In this document: positions 21,101-33,158 of the stretch, piece after piece
Position numbering within the stretch: the stretch's first letter is position 1
How the letters are laid out: every line of letters begins with the position of its first letter
Assembly (NCBI GenBank): GCA_030248295.1
Contig: JASANH010001214.1
Coordinates: 62,001-126,000 of the forward strand
Direction: 5' to 3'
Source: Mesodorylaimus sp. YZB2_4
Lineage: Eukaryota > Nematoda > Enoplea > Dorylaimida > Dorylaimidae
Length of the DNA: 64,000 bases
Position numbers and translations under genes: made by a program
The notes under the pieces: generated by a model
The model's input: the letters and a program-made list of their open reading frames with translations, nothing else
What the model was told of the DNA's origin: nothing
Database searches by the model: none

Positions 21101-22839
21101 AAACTATGAGAGTGAGTATGGAGCACATGAGCGCAGCATGTGAGACGAGGGAATGCCAGAGGAACTTACGATTAGAGAAAGCCAGACTCAGAGACAGCCC
21201 TTGCATTTGCGTTGCGTGCAACGTAATGCACTTGGAAATGCAAACTGAGCTGAAATCCGCTCACTTACATCGCCTCTGTAGCGATGTTCCATGTCCTTTC
21301 AGGCATGAGAAAAAATCGAAGCCTATTTACATCATATCAGCCTTAGTCCAGCCCAAGCAACAGCGGCATGGGCATGCGTGCATGACTCCTATGGTCGTAC
21401 AGGTGGACATTTTTTTTTGAAAGACGCCTCCAGGCAAGATGAAAAAACCAAAAAACATATGAGGTTGATTTTAGAGAGGTAAATTTTGATCTAATTATAT
21501 ATTTCTCCGTCAACCTGATTCAAAAACTATTTGTATGCTTCTGTTCTTCTGGAATGCACGCAAAAAAATGTTCCCACAATTTCGACTTTAATCTCTGGAA
21601 GAGGGATCCGGATAGCTTTATGGAGTTTTCTGTTCTACTTTTGACCAAAATGGCACGAAAATAAAATGGCGATTTGTGCAGGCTGGAACTATTCGCCAAA
21701 TACGAGAATACTAAGAGCAGCCAGAACGACGCGCCTTTTATGGAAACTACTTTAGATTGATGAAAAGGACGTTCAAATAAAACATGGGAATGGGCGAAAA
21801 ATCTAATTGCGGACATTGGTCTGGCAGTGCACTTGAATCGAGGTAGACACGCATGAACGACGAATAAGGCCGAGTCCACGAGGATCAGTGAACAAAAAAA
21901 CTGGTCAAAAATCGCGCCATCCATTTTTGCTATGTTCAGTGACCGAACGACGGTCGCCTTGTCGTTGAACAAGATTGAAAGAAAACATTTTACCCGCCCT
22001 CGCTCCTTCAATATTGCTCATTGTTGACGGACGGCCTGTGAACTGGTCAACTAAAATTTGTCAAGGGTGGACGAGAAGGAGGCAGCAGTCATCAGGTGTT
22101 CTGCATGTCTTTATTCAGATCATTCTTCTTAATTTATCCAATGGTGGCCAGTTTCTTGAGGACTATGTCCAAGTTCACCCTGCGAACGCGGATGAAGTGC
22201 CCTCGCGAGCCACTAAACCAGGTCTACTCGTCCATATGGCTTTGTAGTGTTGACATATGTCGACCCAAATGCTCTGGACGGCGGAACGAACGAACGAGGG
22301 AGAAACTTCTGAAGAAACAGATTTCGTGAATTGTCTCCTTCTTTTAGACGATTTAACTTAATATCTCCTTTTTAAAAATACTTCTTTGACCGTGTCCTGT
22401 CGAATCGCGTACATGCCCACCCAGGCCAGCGAAATGTACGTGTCTCACTCCAATAACTCAGAAAAGTTTCTTATGTAGAAAAATGTTCTTTTTGCATTAA
22501 AAATATTGGTCATTGCCAAAACCAGCTGAAAATTGGCTTCGAATAGTCTTCGTCTAGTTTCCAATATTATTCATCGAATATGCTCAGTCCAGTTTCATAA
22601 ACGATGTCGAGCTGGGCGTATCGCTCCATTTTATAAGTTTTATTCTTTCTTAAAGATTTTTCAATGTTTCTCAGAGCCAAAAGATTTGAAAATATGGAGT
22701 GGAATGATTTGTGATAGGCTTCCCGATCACAAGCCTGCCCTTCTCGCATAGTGCCTACGCGCGATAAAATTGTTTGCATTGAGAGATGTACAAAATGGTT
22801 GTAGTTTTCAGAGCACCTCAAATCGAAGGCAAACGAACA
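21101..22839. other. intergenic, one long doubtful open stretch
   Basis: A minus-strand open stretch of 163 codons (21520-22011) has no recognisable motif, no signal peptide and no repeat. I treat it as probably chance. The rest holds nothing recognised. Confidence 0.35.
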
Positions 22840-25800
22840 ATGGTGAAATTTCGTGTACTTTTTTTCTTGTTCGTGGTCATATTTGGACGAGCCGAGGGAT
22901 TCCATTCGGGCGCTCCTTGTTCTTCACAATTTACAATGAGTCCAAGCGCCATTTTCCATGGTACTCCCCAAAATACCCAAACTCGACCACCGCCTTACCG
23001 TTTCGAAGTATTAGATCTCCAGGACTCACCCGTTAAATCTTACAAGGAACAACTTTATAAAGGTGCATTTTTCTTAATTTTTTCAAGTTAACAAAGTGAT
23101 CATGATTTGATTTTTGTAGTTCGATTGACGGGTCTGGTTGCATTTCGTGGTTTCTTGATCCAAGTTCGACCAAGTACCAAAGAAGGATATCCCATTGGGC
23201 ATTTGAGAGCGGGAGAATTTGTACCCGATTTGACATGGAGCAGTCAAGGAATCCAAGTCCAACCTTGTCCAGCCACTCATAATGACTCGATCACTCACAT
23301 AAACAACGAGGATAAGACCGGCTTAGAAATATTGTGGAAACCTACTAAAAATTATGGCCCTGTCTTGTTTGTGTAAGCAGATATTCGATTCAGATCATGC
23401 TTAGGCGCAACTTTTGTGGCCTTATAGAATAACGTTGGTCCAAAATCGTTCAACCTTTTGGACCCAATGGCTCCCACCTGCAGGATTCTTACTACCGGAC
23501 GAGGCCAGTTTTAAGTCGAGCGGCGAAGCAAAACAAGAAATTGACTCACAAAAAGGCAAAGTTAGCATTATCAAGCCACATCCTGGTGACTTCATTCAAT
23601 CGACGGACTTGCCTTTTGTCACAGAGGATGTCAGGTCGACACAGGAACTGGAGGAAATTACAAGCGATCAACAACCTACCTCATTCGGCCAACGTCCACT
23701 GGCTGTGTTGGTCACCTCATTGCCGTTCGAAGTGACCGAAAGGGAAAAAGAATTATCAAAGATTACCCCCGAAGTTGTGTTGCAAGAGATTAGAACTTCG
23801 TTCTCTGAAAGTACAGCGCTTACATCGAGAACATTATTCGAACTCCGTACTGTCGCCCCGACGAGTCCAGATTTTGATGTAGTGGCCACAGTTTCGCCTG
23901 CGCTTATCACTGGAGTACCGAATGACGGCCCGACGACCATTTCCTTCAGTGCTCTTACGGACACTTTCAGTAACGAAGGATCGAATGATCCAGAAAGCAG
24001 AACAGAGCCGCCGCCCGAGGTTTTACAAGGATTGAGCATACTGATCAACAAGAATGGTAAGAGTATGACGTTGCTCCTCTTGCTGGTGGCTGGTGGATGC
24101 TCGTTGCTAGCTCATGAAAGTCTTTTACGCGATCACAAGTCATTGGCTATGAGTGGTGGTGGCCTCAGTGATATCCCACCCAGCACTAGTGATGACATGT
24201 GACCACATGCTGCCGCGGTGGTGCAGCGGTTTAGCATCCGTCTCTCCGTATTGCTTGGGAGCGAGTGGAGCTCGCCTCATGCTCGATTCCCGGTCTGAGA
24301 GGTCGGGTTGCGAGCCATAAACCCTGACCTTGCAACGCCGGGCCGTGGGTGACCCACCCGGTACCATCGAGGTGCTCCTAGAGAAGACTCTCAGGGACGC
24401 TGCTGTGCGTGCCGGTCCCCGCACAGCCTAGCTTATACAGTAGGGTGTGGCTGCTGGCTGCTAGAGACAAAGCGGGCTTCGGCCAACAAAAATTTTTGTT
24501 AAAGGAGACATGTGATCACATATTGGTGATGATAATCACTAAGTAATATACGATATACAATATATTGTTTCAGAAAGCGACTTCTGCTTTGATTATCCCT
24601 GTTTCAATAATGCCACTTGCAAAAACGTGCCTGATGAAGATCGATACGAATGTTTATGTACGACCCGATGGACTGGAAGGACCTGCGATGGTATGCTGAC
24701 TTTATTCAATTTTAAATTAAATGTTAGAAAAATCTGGTTCATTTTTTTCGCAGTTATAAATTTCTGTGAAAATCACGAATGCAAAAATAACGCGGAATGC
24801 GTAAACGGAGATGAGGGCTACAAGTGTAAGTGCCAGAAAGAATGGGCTGGAAATTTTTGCGAAAGTATGTCTCACTTTTTTCTGGGTTTTTCTATTGTAA
24901 AAAATAGTTCATGTTTTTCAGGACACTGTCCATCTTACCTGTGCGATAATGGAGGCACATGCATTCTGACAGACGGTGGTAGAGGGTACGGTTGCACGTG
25001 TGCTCCTGGATGGACTGGCGAAAAGTGCAGAGAGGGTAATCTTGTGAAAAGATTTTGGGGGAGGAAGAATTTTTCAAGCAGGGTCCTTTTAGAGATTGAT
25101 TTCTGCACATCGCAGCCATGCCAACACGGCGGCACTTGTACTCGAAAATTCAACGGGTTCCAATGCAAGTGCGCTGACGGGTATATGGGAACGACATGTC
25201 ACAGTGAGTGTCACATGAGTGGCCTTCTTCTCTTCAATGCAGTTGTCTACTGTATGTGTCACGGTTTAGTCAAAGAATCTGACTTGGTCCTTTCCTGCCA
25301 AAAGAGGAAGTTTACATGTTTCAAAGACCTAATTATGGATCAGATTACCTAGTTTTTCGTCTCTAAAGATGGGCAGTCCATAATTTGTATTCACAAAAAT
25401 ACCAGTTCCTACTTTGAGTAGAAGAATAAGACTCATGGACTTTCTCTAAGCATCAATTAGAGTACATGGAAATTTATTTTTAAAGGACCATGCCAGGACA
25501 TTTATGGAAGCTGTGTTGTGTGGAATGACGAAGAGCGATGCGAAACTATGCGCGCGTCAACAAAATTCTTCGACACCAATTGCGCTGCCACCTGTAAACA
25601 GTGCGTTTATGATAACCGGACATGTAAGTATCAGATACCATTCTGATGGAGCTGAGAAGGCTTTGCAGAGGCACACCATAAATTACTGCTTTAAGACCCA
25701 GGGCCAATGAAGTCGCAACATCAGTCTGACGTAGGAGAAGGGAAGGTCGATAGGAGGGACATATTAGGACTAAGGAGATCACACCAGCTTACAGGTTAGG

Positions 25801-27010
25801 TGGCTTGATGTAGCCCACCTTGCCTGCTGTGAGTCGGCCTTCAGGCAATGGGGCTGGTATAGCGCCAGCAAGCTCGGCTTATATCTCACAGGTCTTTGGC
25901 TACCAGAATCAGAGACTATCTGGTTGACAAAGTTTTTGCGTAAGTAAGCCCATCGGCACTTTGCAGGGTCTAGACGCCAGAAAAATCATCTGTACTTGGC
26001 AGCGGGGGAGATAGGCTGCTGGAGATAGAAAATCAGACAGCAGTCACATACTGTAAACACTGACCCGAGTCCTAGCCCTGGCTATACTGCTTTAGTGTTG
26101 GCGGAGGTTCCCCTGCCGCCAGTCTTGGAGCCGTTCGATTTCATTTTGGGCCGATGGACTTTGAACACGTCGACTCAGCACAGATTTCCCTTGGATTTCA
26201 CTTCTAACTCGACAGCTGGCTACAATGAAGAGATGGTGTTCATGGCGACTCCTGTGCCCATGTTTGGAACGCCTTCCATCAACTACAGGTAATTTAGTGA
26301 ACCATGCACCAAGAAAGGCTTCGAACTGATGCCCGCGCTCTCTGAGGCTTAACGAAACAAGTCTAGGTGATACAATTTTGTCTCTTATTCCAGCGCAATC
26401 GCAAGGAATAACCGGGACCCGACGGATGTACACATCAATGTTGGATTTCTTACTTTGAAGCCTTTGACGACACCGCTTAGAGTATCCTTGATGAGTACTG
26501 GAAATGATGGTAAGAAGATCTTGGCCTTGACCTCAGGCTCATTTTTAGGCAAACTCTGATGTTTTTTACCGTTTCAAAGGCCCCCTTTCTAATTGATAAA
26601 CCCATGCGGTCATCTCATGATGGTCCGGCTGGCCACGCAAGACAACCTAAAGACGAGCATCTTTTCAATTCCAGGTATAACCATCGTTGAAGAAGGATTT
26701 CTCAATGGAACTGAAATTAATTTGACGACACAGTATTTTGCCATTTTGCCCACTGTCGACAGCAAAGCACCTGCTTTAGTAAGTTTCGTCCCGTCCAACC
26801 AATCGAATAAGCATCGATAATCGTTATCATATCATTTATTTGTCTGCGAAGGCGCTGTCGACAAACTTTATCTGGTTTCAGGTGAAACGCATCTTCGCAA
26901 TCACCAACGAGTTCTACTTGAGAGAAACAGTGGAACGATTGGGGAATAATGGAGGGAAAGATTATTTCACGAAATATTATTACAAAGAAAAAAAGTTCTC
27001 ACCATTTTAG
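22840..27010 (+). CDS. Reeler - EGF x4 - ShK - nitrobindin-like secreted protein
   Basis: Twelve exons: 22840-23062, 23120-23372, 23428-24056, 24574-24690, 24754-24864, 24922-25035, 25093-25203, 25486-25623, 26096-26288, 26394-26509, 26675-26778, 26882-27010. Total 745 residues, in frame. Order: signal peptide (MVKFRVLFFLFVVIFGRAEG); Reeler domain (FHSGAPCS, LTGLVAFRGFLIQVR, ITLVQNRSTFWTQW); an acidic Ser/Thr-rich linker; four EGF modules, each on its own phase 1-1 exon (for example CDNGGTC, CQHGGTC); one ShK-like module (PCQDIYGSC to CAATCKQC); and a C-terminal THAP4/nitrobindin-like barrel (LEPFDFILGRWTL, MFGTPSINY, TIVEEGFLNG). Nitrobindin domains can bind heme, but the ligand residue is not evident here. 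Likely extracellular. An upstream in-frame ATG lacks the signal peptide context, so I start at 22840. Confidence 0.88.
24209..24506 (+). repeat. tRNA-derived SINE, family 1, with target-site duplication
   Basis: The head CCGCGGTGGTGCAGCGG contains a box A match (TGGTGCAGCGG), and GCTCGATTCCC is a box B match. It ends AACAAAAATTTTTGTTAAAG. Target-site copies GACATGTGACCACAT (24194-24208) and GACATGTGATCACAT (24507-24521) flank it with one mismatch. It sits in the intron before the first EGF exon of the Reeler gene. Confidence 0.9.
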
Positions 27011-27667
27011 TTTTAGTGATAAGCTTTTTTGTAGCTATTCAAGACGTTCAAAGTTGCCATTTGTAGATATGGTATACGAAACAGGTTAGGTGTGCATAGG
27101 TGCTTTGAACTGGCGGTGGCATTGTCGATAGTGAAGGTGTCTGTAGGCGTGATATGCTTTGCAGCAAGGCACAAATCTAATCTACAGAAGTAATCATAGC
27201 CGTATGGTTCTGCGGGGAACCAGCAGGTGCATGTTTTCTTGCCACATTGTGTGAGTGTGTGTGTGTGTGTGTGTGTGACTCCTCTAGCTAAGCCTGGAAT
27301 AGGCTACACCATCACTTTCTGGTATGAAAGTGTAAAACCAAGATCCAATTAAAAGTCAAAATTGCTTACAAAATCCACCAGAGGCAACAGGAAGACAGCG
27401 ATATTGCACTACACGCTCGCTGAGTAAAGCAAAATCACAGGCGAGTCAAATGCTTACCGCGATTCCTTGCGAATTTCTGGCCATGGTGAGCAAGCAAGAG
27501 GCGAAACTTAATCCCGATTTTGAATTTCCCGCGCTTTTGAGTCCTTTACAATGCAGTACAGTACGCATGTATTACAGTACATAGTGTGGAAGCGTCTGCA
27601 TCAAGTCACTGTCTAACCTGTTTGCGCGTCGAGTGGTCGTGTTGTATCATAATCTTTCATTTCCAGA
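27011..27667. other. intergenic with a GT microsatellite
   Basis: The only clear feature is the (GT)n-type tract at about 27249-27278. It separates the Reeler gene from the SMYD-like gene, both on the plus strand. Confidence 0.5.
27249..27278. repeat. (GT)n microsatellite
   Basis: About 30 bases of GT repeats with one GTGA interruption. Confidence 0.9.
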
Positions 27668-29298
27668 ATGACTACCTTCCCTCGTCTGTATTCAGAAGTC
27701 CCCTACGTGGCTGCTTTGGATATCGAATATTTGCATAAGCGGTGCTCGAGTTGTTTTTCTGAAGCCAAAATGCCATGCGCGGCGGGATGCAAGGTTATTT
27801 TCTACTGTGGCGAAGAATGTGCAAGCACTGATCGTCCGTTTCATGCGAATGAATGCAAGGCCTTTCAAGCTCGGGCCAAGAAAGGTGGCGCCGAGGAAGG
27901 CGTTGGTCCGTACACCAGAATGCTGGCTCGTCTTATTGCCCGGTTGGACATGGACAAAGGCGAAGCGCCAGTAGCCGAAGGATTGCCTGACGGAGTAAAG
28001 GTAAGAGCGTGTGAACCTTGGCACCGGTCATTTCTTGAGTGACATAACTGATCAGACAAAAGATCAGGGGACAACATCAGTCTCTTCTAGTGTCGCACAT
28101 TTTCCGACTTGAAGAAAGGCTCGAATAAAATTAGCAAAAGCGACAAATCGAGTTTAAAAGAAACAATCGATATTACGTTTTTCAATTTCTTTGCCGAAAC
28201 CCCAGCTGGTGCGATCACAAAAAAAGATGCCTATCGGTTAATGCTTATCTTGTACCACAATGCGGTTCGTATTCAACAGACTGGAGTCAATGCCAAGCCG
28301 TTTGCGGCGGGTAAGGCCCTATATTTGAACAAAGCACGGTTCTCCCACAGTTGCGCACCCGATTTGGTAATGTTTCTGGAACGCGGTTGGCGTCTCGTTT
28401 TCAATTTGATCAGTCGATCGGGCCCCGGACATCCAAGCGTAGAGACAGATGGACAATTCGATAAGCTGAAAATCGATGTGAGCCGATTTTTGGCAACTCC
28501 TCTAAATGGCTATTTGACGTTGACTCGAGAGCGGAAACTGTGCTTGGCCGAGAATTCAGTGCACTGCCGCTGTCGCAAATGCCGCGATCTGGAAGTTATG
28601 AACCTGGAGGAAAATGCTGTCGTTATCGAATGCAAGAAGTGTAATCGACCGTACACGTGGATCCATGGCACAGCTATGATGAAACCGACTTGCAAATGTA
28701 CAAAGATCAAGGCCCGTCTGTCGGGGGATCAAGACAGGATTCGCCTGGATTTGGAAATGTTGAATATACAAGTAACTTACGATTAGATTTTCAAGTAATT
28801 GATTTTTAAACAAGTACGCCTATCAGTTTTTAGTTCATGGAGACGATGGCTCGTCTAAATGAATGCACCAATCCTGATCGCATCATCCTGCAGTGTGGGG
28901 CTTTGTTGGTCCTGGCTGAACGATATTGGCATCCAGAAGCTAATTTACGCCTGGCTCAACTGTACAGCAAACTGTTCGCGGGCTACGCCATGAGGCTTCG
29001 ACTGGGAGAAGAAAAACGCGCATTTATGGCCTTCGACAGAGGATGGGCGGAAGTTGCTATTCGACGGGGCGAATCGATGTTGGCCGCTTTCGAATATCAC
29101 GGTTGCATGCAAGTCCACGAATTTTATTACGGACTAATCTGTTTCCAGATCGCCTCTTTGTGCCAAATCACTGGTGATCACAATCGATTGGTTTCTTGGA
29201 TGACGAAGAGCAAAAGCGCATTTGAGATTCAGGGGATGACGAAAATGGTCGAGAGCATTCAAAGTTTGACATCTTGCGCGACAGCAACGGAATCGTGA
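27668..29298 (+). CDS. SET and MYND domain (SMYD-like) protein, probably divergent or inactive
   Basis: Exons 27668-28000, 28091-28771 and 28834-29298, all phase 0, give 492 residues, usual for the SMYD family. The MYND zinc finger is at residues 25-62 (CSSCFSEAKMPCAAGCKVIFYCGEEC, then HANEC). The SET core follows, with ARFSHSCAPDLVMF where active members have NHSCxPN, and a post-SET cysteine set (CRCRKCRD plus CKKCNRPY). A helical C-terminal part resembles the TPR-like tail. The NHS asparagine is serine and the last asparagine is aspartate, and the strand after it lacks the usual GEE segment. Methyltransferase activity is therefore doubtful. The ATG follows TTTCATTTCCAG|A at once, so a 5' UTR intron or trans-splice site is likely. 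Confidence 0.88.
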
Positions 29299-32200
29299 AA
29301 AGTGATTTTGCGATTTATATTTTTACTGACTGTGAGAGACTGCGAAGCTTTCTTGCTACGTAGTGCATGTACTAATACTGAAGCTTATTAATAACGGCCC
29401 TTGCAGGGTCATTTTATTGCGTCGCAGTTCCTTTTTGCTGCAGCTTCGCAATTGTGTTTCTTATCAAGTTCATCAGTTACTGGTTTTCCTAGCTTTTCTT
29501 GCCTTGTGACTGTTTGAGAATGTTGCTGTTAGGGGGTAAGGGTAAATTCGTCCCGGACATGCGTCCCTAATCTACTCCTTTGTTTAACATTTTTTGGGCT
29601 CGGGTCCGTTTTTGCCTATCGACGGCCAGCACTCACTCCCTGCTGTAGACTGTAGTTAGAAGCAAAGCTGTGTGGGGACTAGCACACACAGCAGCGTTCC
29701 CCGGGACAGCCTACACAGACACCGATTTCCTGACCAGACCAGACAGACATTCCTGACCTGACCAGACATCGATTTCCTCATCACGCGATATGGGTGGGCT
29801 GTTTTGCGGTATTCGACAGCCAAGACTGTCTGCATACGTACTCGTCGGGCGTCCGTCTCTCCACTCAGAGCACCTCGATGGTACGGGTGGATCATCTCAG
29901 CGCCAATGGTCTGGCGTGCAAAATCAGTGAGGGTTTTATGGTTCGCAAACTGACCTCAGTGACAGGGATTGAACCCGGGCTCGCTCGCAATGCGAATACT
30001 GCACCGCTGCGACACCGCGGCCGCGTCACTGTATTCCTTGTCCCCAGCATAATTTGACCCCTCAGTAGATCCTAGGCGTCTTTTGTCCAGGTTTTTTGTA
30101 TTAAATGCGATTCAACTACTTTGTGAGGCCAAAACACCATAATTTGAATCATTTAGTTAAAGAGAGGCCACCTATGAGATGCGAAGTGCGCCCCGCCCAT
30201 GCAGTGTCACTTGAGGGTCGCCGAAGAAAAACTGCCAAACGCTGCCCTTTCAAGATAACGAGATATCTCCCCACTCGACAACATGGGCACCGGAGAAGAC
30301 GATGACCACCACAACTTCTACAACATACCACGTACCACAAAGAGCTCACCAGGCAAAACGCCCGAAAAGACTATAGTGGTACAGGGACGAGCAGCCATGC
30401 TACTTGTAGTCACGATCAGCTAAGCAGTGACTACGTAGGCCACTTTGGTCATTAGATTGTGTCAATACTTCCCGTAGCAAGTTCTGAAATCCCATTCGCA
30501 CCACGTTGAAGAAAGTGCATTTATTGTGGGAGCACAAGTCTTGAAAGCACACACATGACTAGGCCACTGAGCCCCTTGCTCATTGTCAGTCACATGCTTG
30601 ACTTTCTTTGTGACAAAACGTCGAATCTTCGAGATGGGCGTAGCAACATTTTTGTAAGAATAGAATTGTTCACACATACATTTACAATGTGTAGTCGTAC
30701 AAGTACGTGTAAAAGCAATCTGCTGGACTGGTTACGTTTGTGAACCCGCAATTGCTCATGCAATGTTGTCATAGGCAATGAGATTGCTGCCGTGCAGCGC
30801 ATGATGGTCGGTACACACAGACCAGGCCTAACGACACAGGTACTAAACAGACGAGCTTAAGCAAAGTTTACCGAGTTACCTGCCTATCCCTGCCTAGTCA
30901 CACACAATGCCAAGTTTTTTCCCACCTTCGCTACTCGCCTATCTCGTGCATACCGTTGCGGTTACGATAAGGCCAACTGTCCCGACTGCAACGTCGACTC
31001 GGCATAGACGGCTGGTCGAGGGCGTTAGCTGTAGAGTGCTCTATTCTGATCATATTACATGGCGAATGGGCACAGATAACCGGAAACATCATTATACTAC
31101 TTTAGTGGGCCTCCGTTTGATGAAGCTAGCTAGTACGAAATGTAGTTTGACTGCTCGCTAGCCAGCTGGTCGGTTTTAGTGGGACTGGTTTTTACTTCCT
31201 GTAATACAAATATTGGTATGAAATACTCGAGTCCATTATGTCGATTCGAGTTCTCAGGTCAGGTGTGTCTGCACGAATTTGACAGCGCATGATTGAGAAC
31301 CGTTGAGCCCTGACGCGTCGAGGTGGCCATTGGTCGTAAACCCTTCCTGCACTGTAGGCACGTAAAGAAGTTTTCTTTGTGCACCCATTCATTTTACTGT
31401 TCGTTCTTTCTTACGGTGAACAATAAAAGCGCTTCAACGAACGCGATTTCCAAGGTCGGTGTTCGGGTTCCGACTAGCCTTGGTTTTGTTTGCTGTCTTG
31501 CACGTTTGGTAGTGCCATGCTACGCTCAGCCGTACAGTACCATACAATGCGCGTACGGTACAGCCAAGCTGGCTGGAAAGGATGCTATGCGTCCAGTTGC
31601 ATCATCGGGTAGTTTGCTCGTGCCGTTTTACGAATAAATCCATCATTGCCTTGCTGTATTGGTGTGTACTAGCATGTTTATTGTGCAGCTCAACAAATGT
31701 CATTGACCGTTTTTGAGGAAGTTTTTCTATCTATATTGTCCTCTAGTATAGAAAACGTGAAGCGGAGACTTCATGGGTGGCCGACTCTTGTTTTTCCAAT
31801 GTCTCGGCTCGAGTTCTTAGCCTTTGGTTGGATGTCAGCTGTTGTTGTTGATTGAAATACGAGTCATGCCTCGGCTTGGAAATGGTCGATGCGGGTTGCT
31901 TGACTAGCCGTTTAGCAAATCGATTAATTAGTCGACAGCACCCCGCTGGCCATGAAGGGCTTAGGGTCACACGGCACTCTGGTATCTTCCGGTTTGTTCT
32001 CGGCGAGAAACGTGCCCGTTGATTTTGGCCATGGTTTTTCGTTCGGTTCGTCTAACGTGAGCGCTAGAATAGTGGGTGGTGTTGGGCTGATGTAGTGTGC
32101 ATACGACGTTTACTATTTCCGCGTGATGACATTGAAAATTTGTGAATTGGTTCTTCATTTATATGTATATGCCAGGAATGGACCTTGTTTGGGACAGGGC

Positions 32201-33158
32201 ACCTTCACCCTTCACGCGCTCTCCTTTGTCATTGTCCAAAGTCGCCTGGGAAATTACTTTCCAGTGTCGTATCGTATTTCTGTTTTCCACATAGGTATAG
32301 CCACTGCGAGAAATGGGTGAGAAGATTACAACGATGTTGGGGTGTAGTATGCACGCCTCGGTCAAAAACTTGGTTGTTATTATTGCACACCCGTGACAAA
32401 CATGGTCATTCCCTCGAACCCCCTCCTGATAGTTCGTAGTCGAGGCTGACTCGAAGTTTGTGCCGGATGGTTGGGTGTGGATGTGTCTGCGGGGGGATGA
32501 CGTTGTTTGACGAACCACCTGCCTGACGTTCGTTATTACTTACATTCTTTTGGCACAAAAAATGTCAGTTCGTCGACACATACGAGGCCCCGTTGAGACC
32601 CTTTCTGTGTTTTTGGGATGATTCTTTCCGTCCTGCCACTATTGACAGCCCGCATCCGTTTAAATCGCGCTCTGTGTCATCTCTCCTTCAACGAACTAAT
32701 ATTGGAGTTAGCTAGGCAGCTATACGAGAATCGAGAACCAGTGTTGTCAGAGTGGTTTGGGAAAACTTGCAAAATAGGCTTTGCACACAGAAATGATAGC
32801 CGGTTTTTATGGCAATCGGCCAACCAACTCCCAGAGATTCTATTTGTGTGCTCTTTTCAACTTAGCTACTCGATTTCAACTTTGCATATTCTATATTTCT
32901 AATCCTGTTTACCCGCTTCATTCGTTGACCTTATTTGCTTATCATTGAGCTGGAATTATGTATGTGGAGGCTTTGTGAATCGCGTCAGACTGTCTCCCAA
33001 GCGATTTCATCATCCCATAGAGCCCACGGACGCGTCCTCGACGGCTCACGTCAGATATACTTCATAGACCGCGCTTTTAGGTGGATACTAGCAGCACAGA
33101 ACCAGAACTAGGCCGATTTTGTTGTTCGATTGTTTCGGCCTTGATCAAATCGCATACG
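29299..33158. other. long intergenic region with one SINE
   Basis: Apart from the SINE relic at 29584-30030, only short open stretches occur, none with family features. A plus-strand stretch at 32618-32902 (94 codons) is unrecognised. A TTTTAG acceptor at 33075-33080 may belong to the 5' region of the next gene. Confidence 0.4.
29584..30030 (-). repeat. tRNA-derived SINE, family 1 (long form)
   Basis: On the minus strand it starts GCGGCCGCGGTGTCGCAGCGG, carries GGGTTCAATCCC as box B, and ends with the TTTTTGCC / GGGCTCGGGTCC tail block seen also at 49.65 kb. Flanks TACTCCTTTGT and TATTCCTTGT may be decayed target repeats. Confidence 0.75.

Noticed and set aside
21520-22011. Minus-strand open stretch of 163 codons
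   Set aside because: No motif, signal peptide, repeat or splice context, and its composition looks random. Length alone is not enough.
24209-24290. Genuine tRNA gene
   Set aside because: Box A and box B are present, but the cloverleaf is not closed, other copies are diverged, and target-site duplications flank a 298-bp unit, so it is a SINE.
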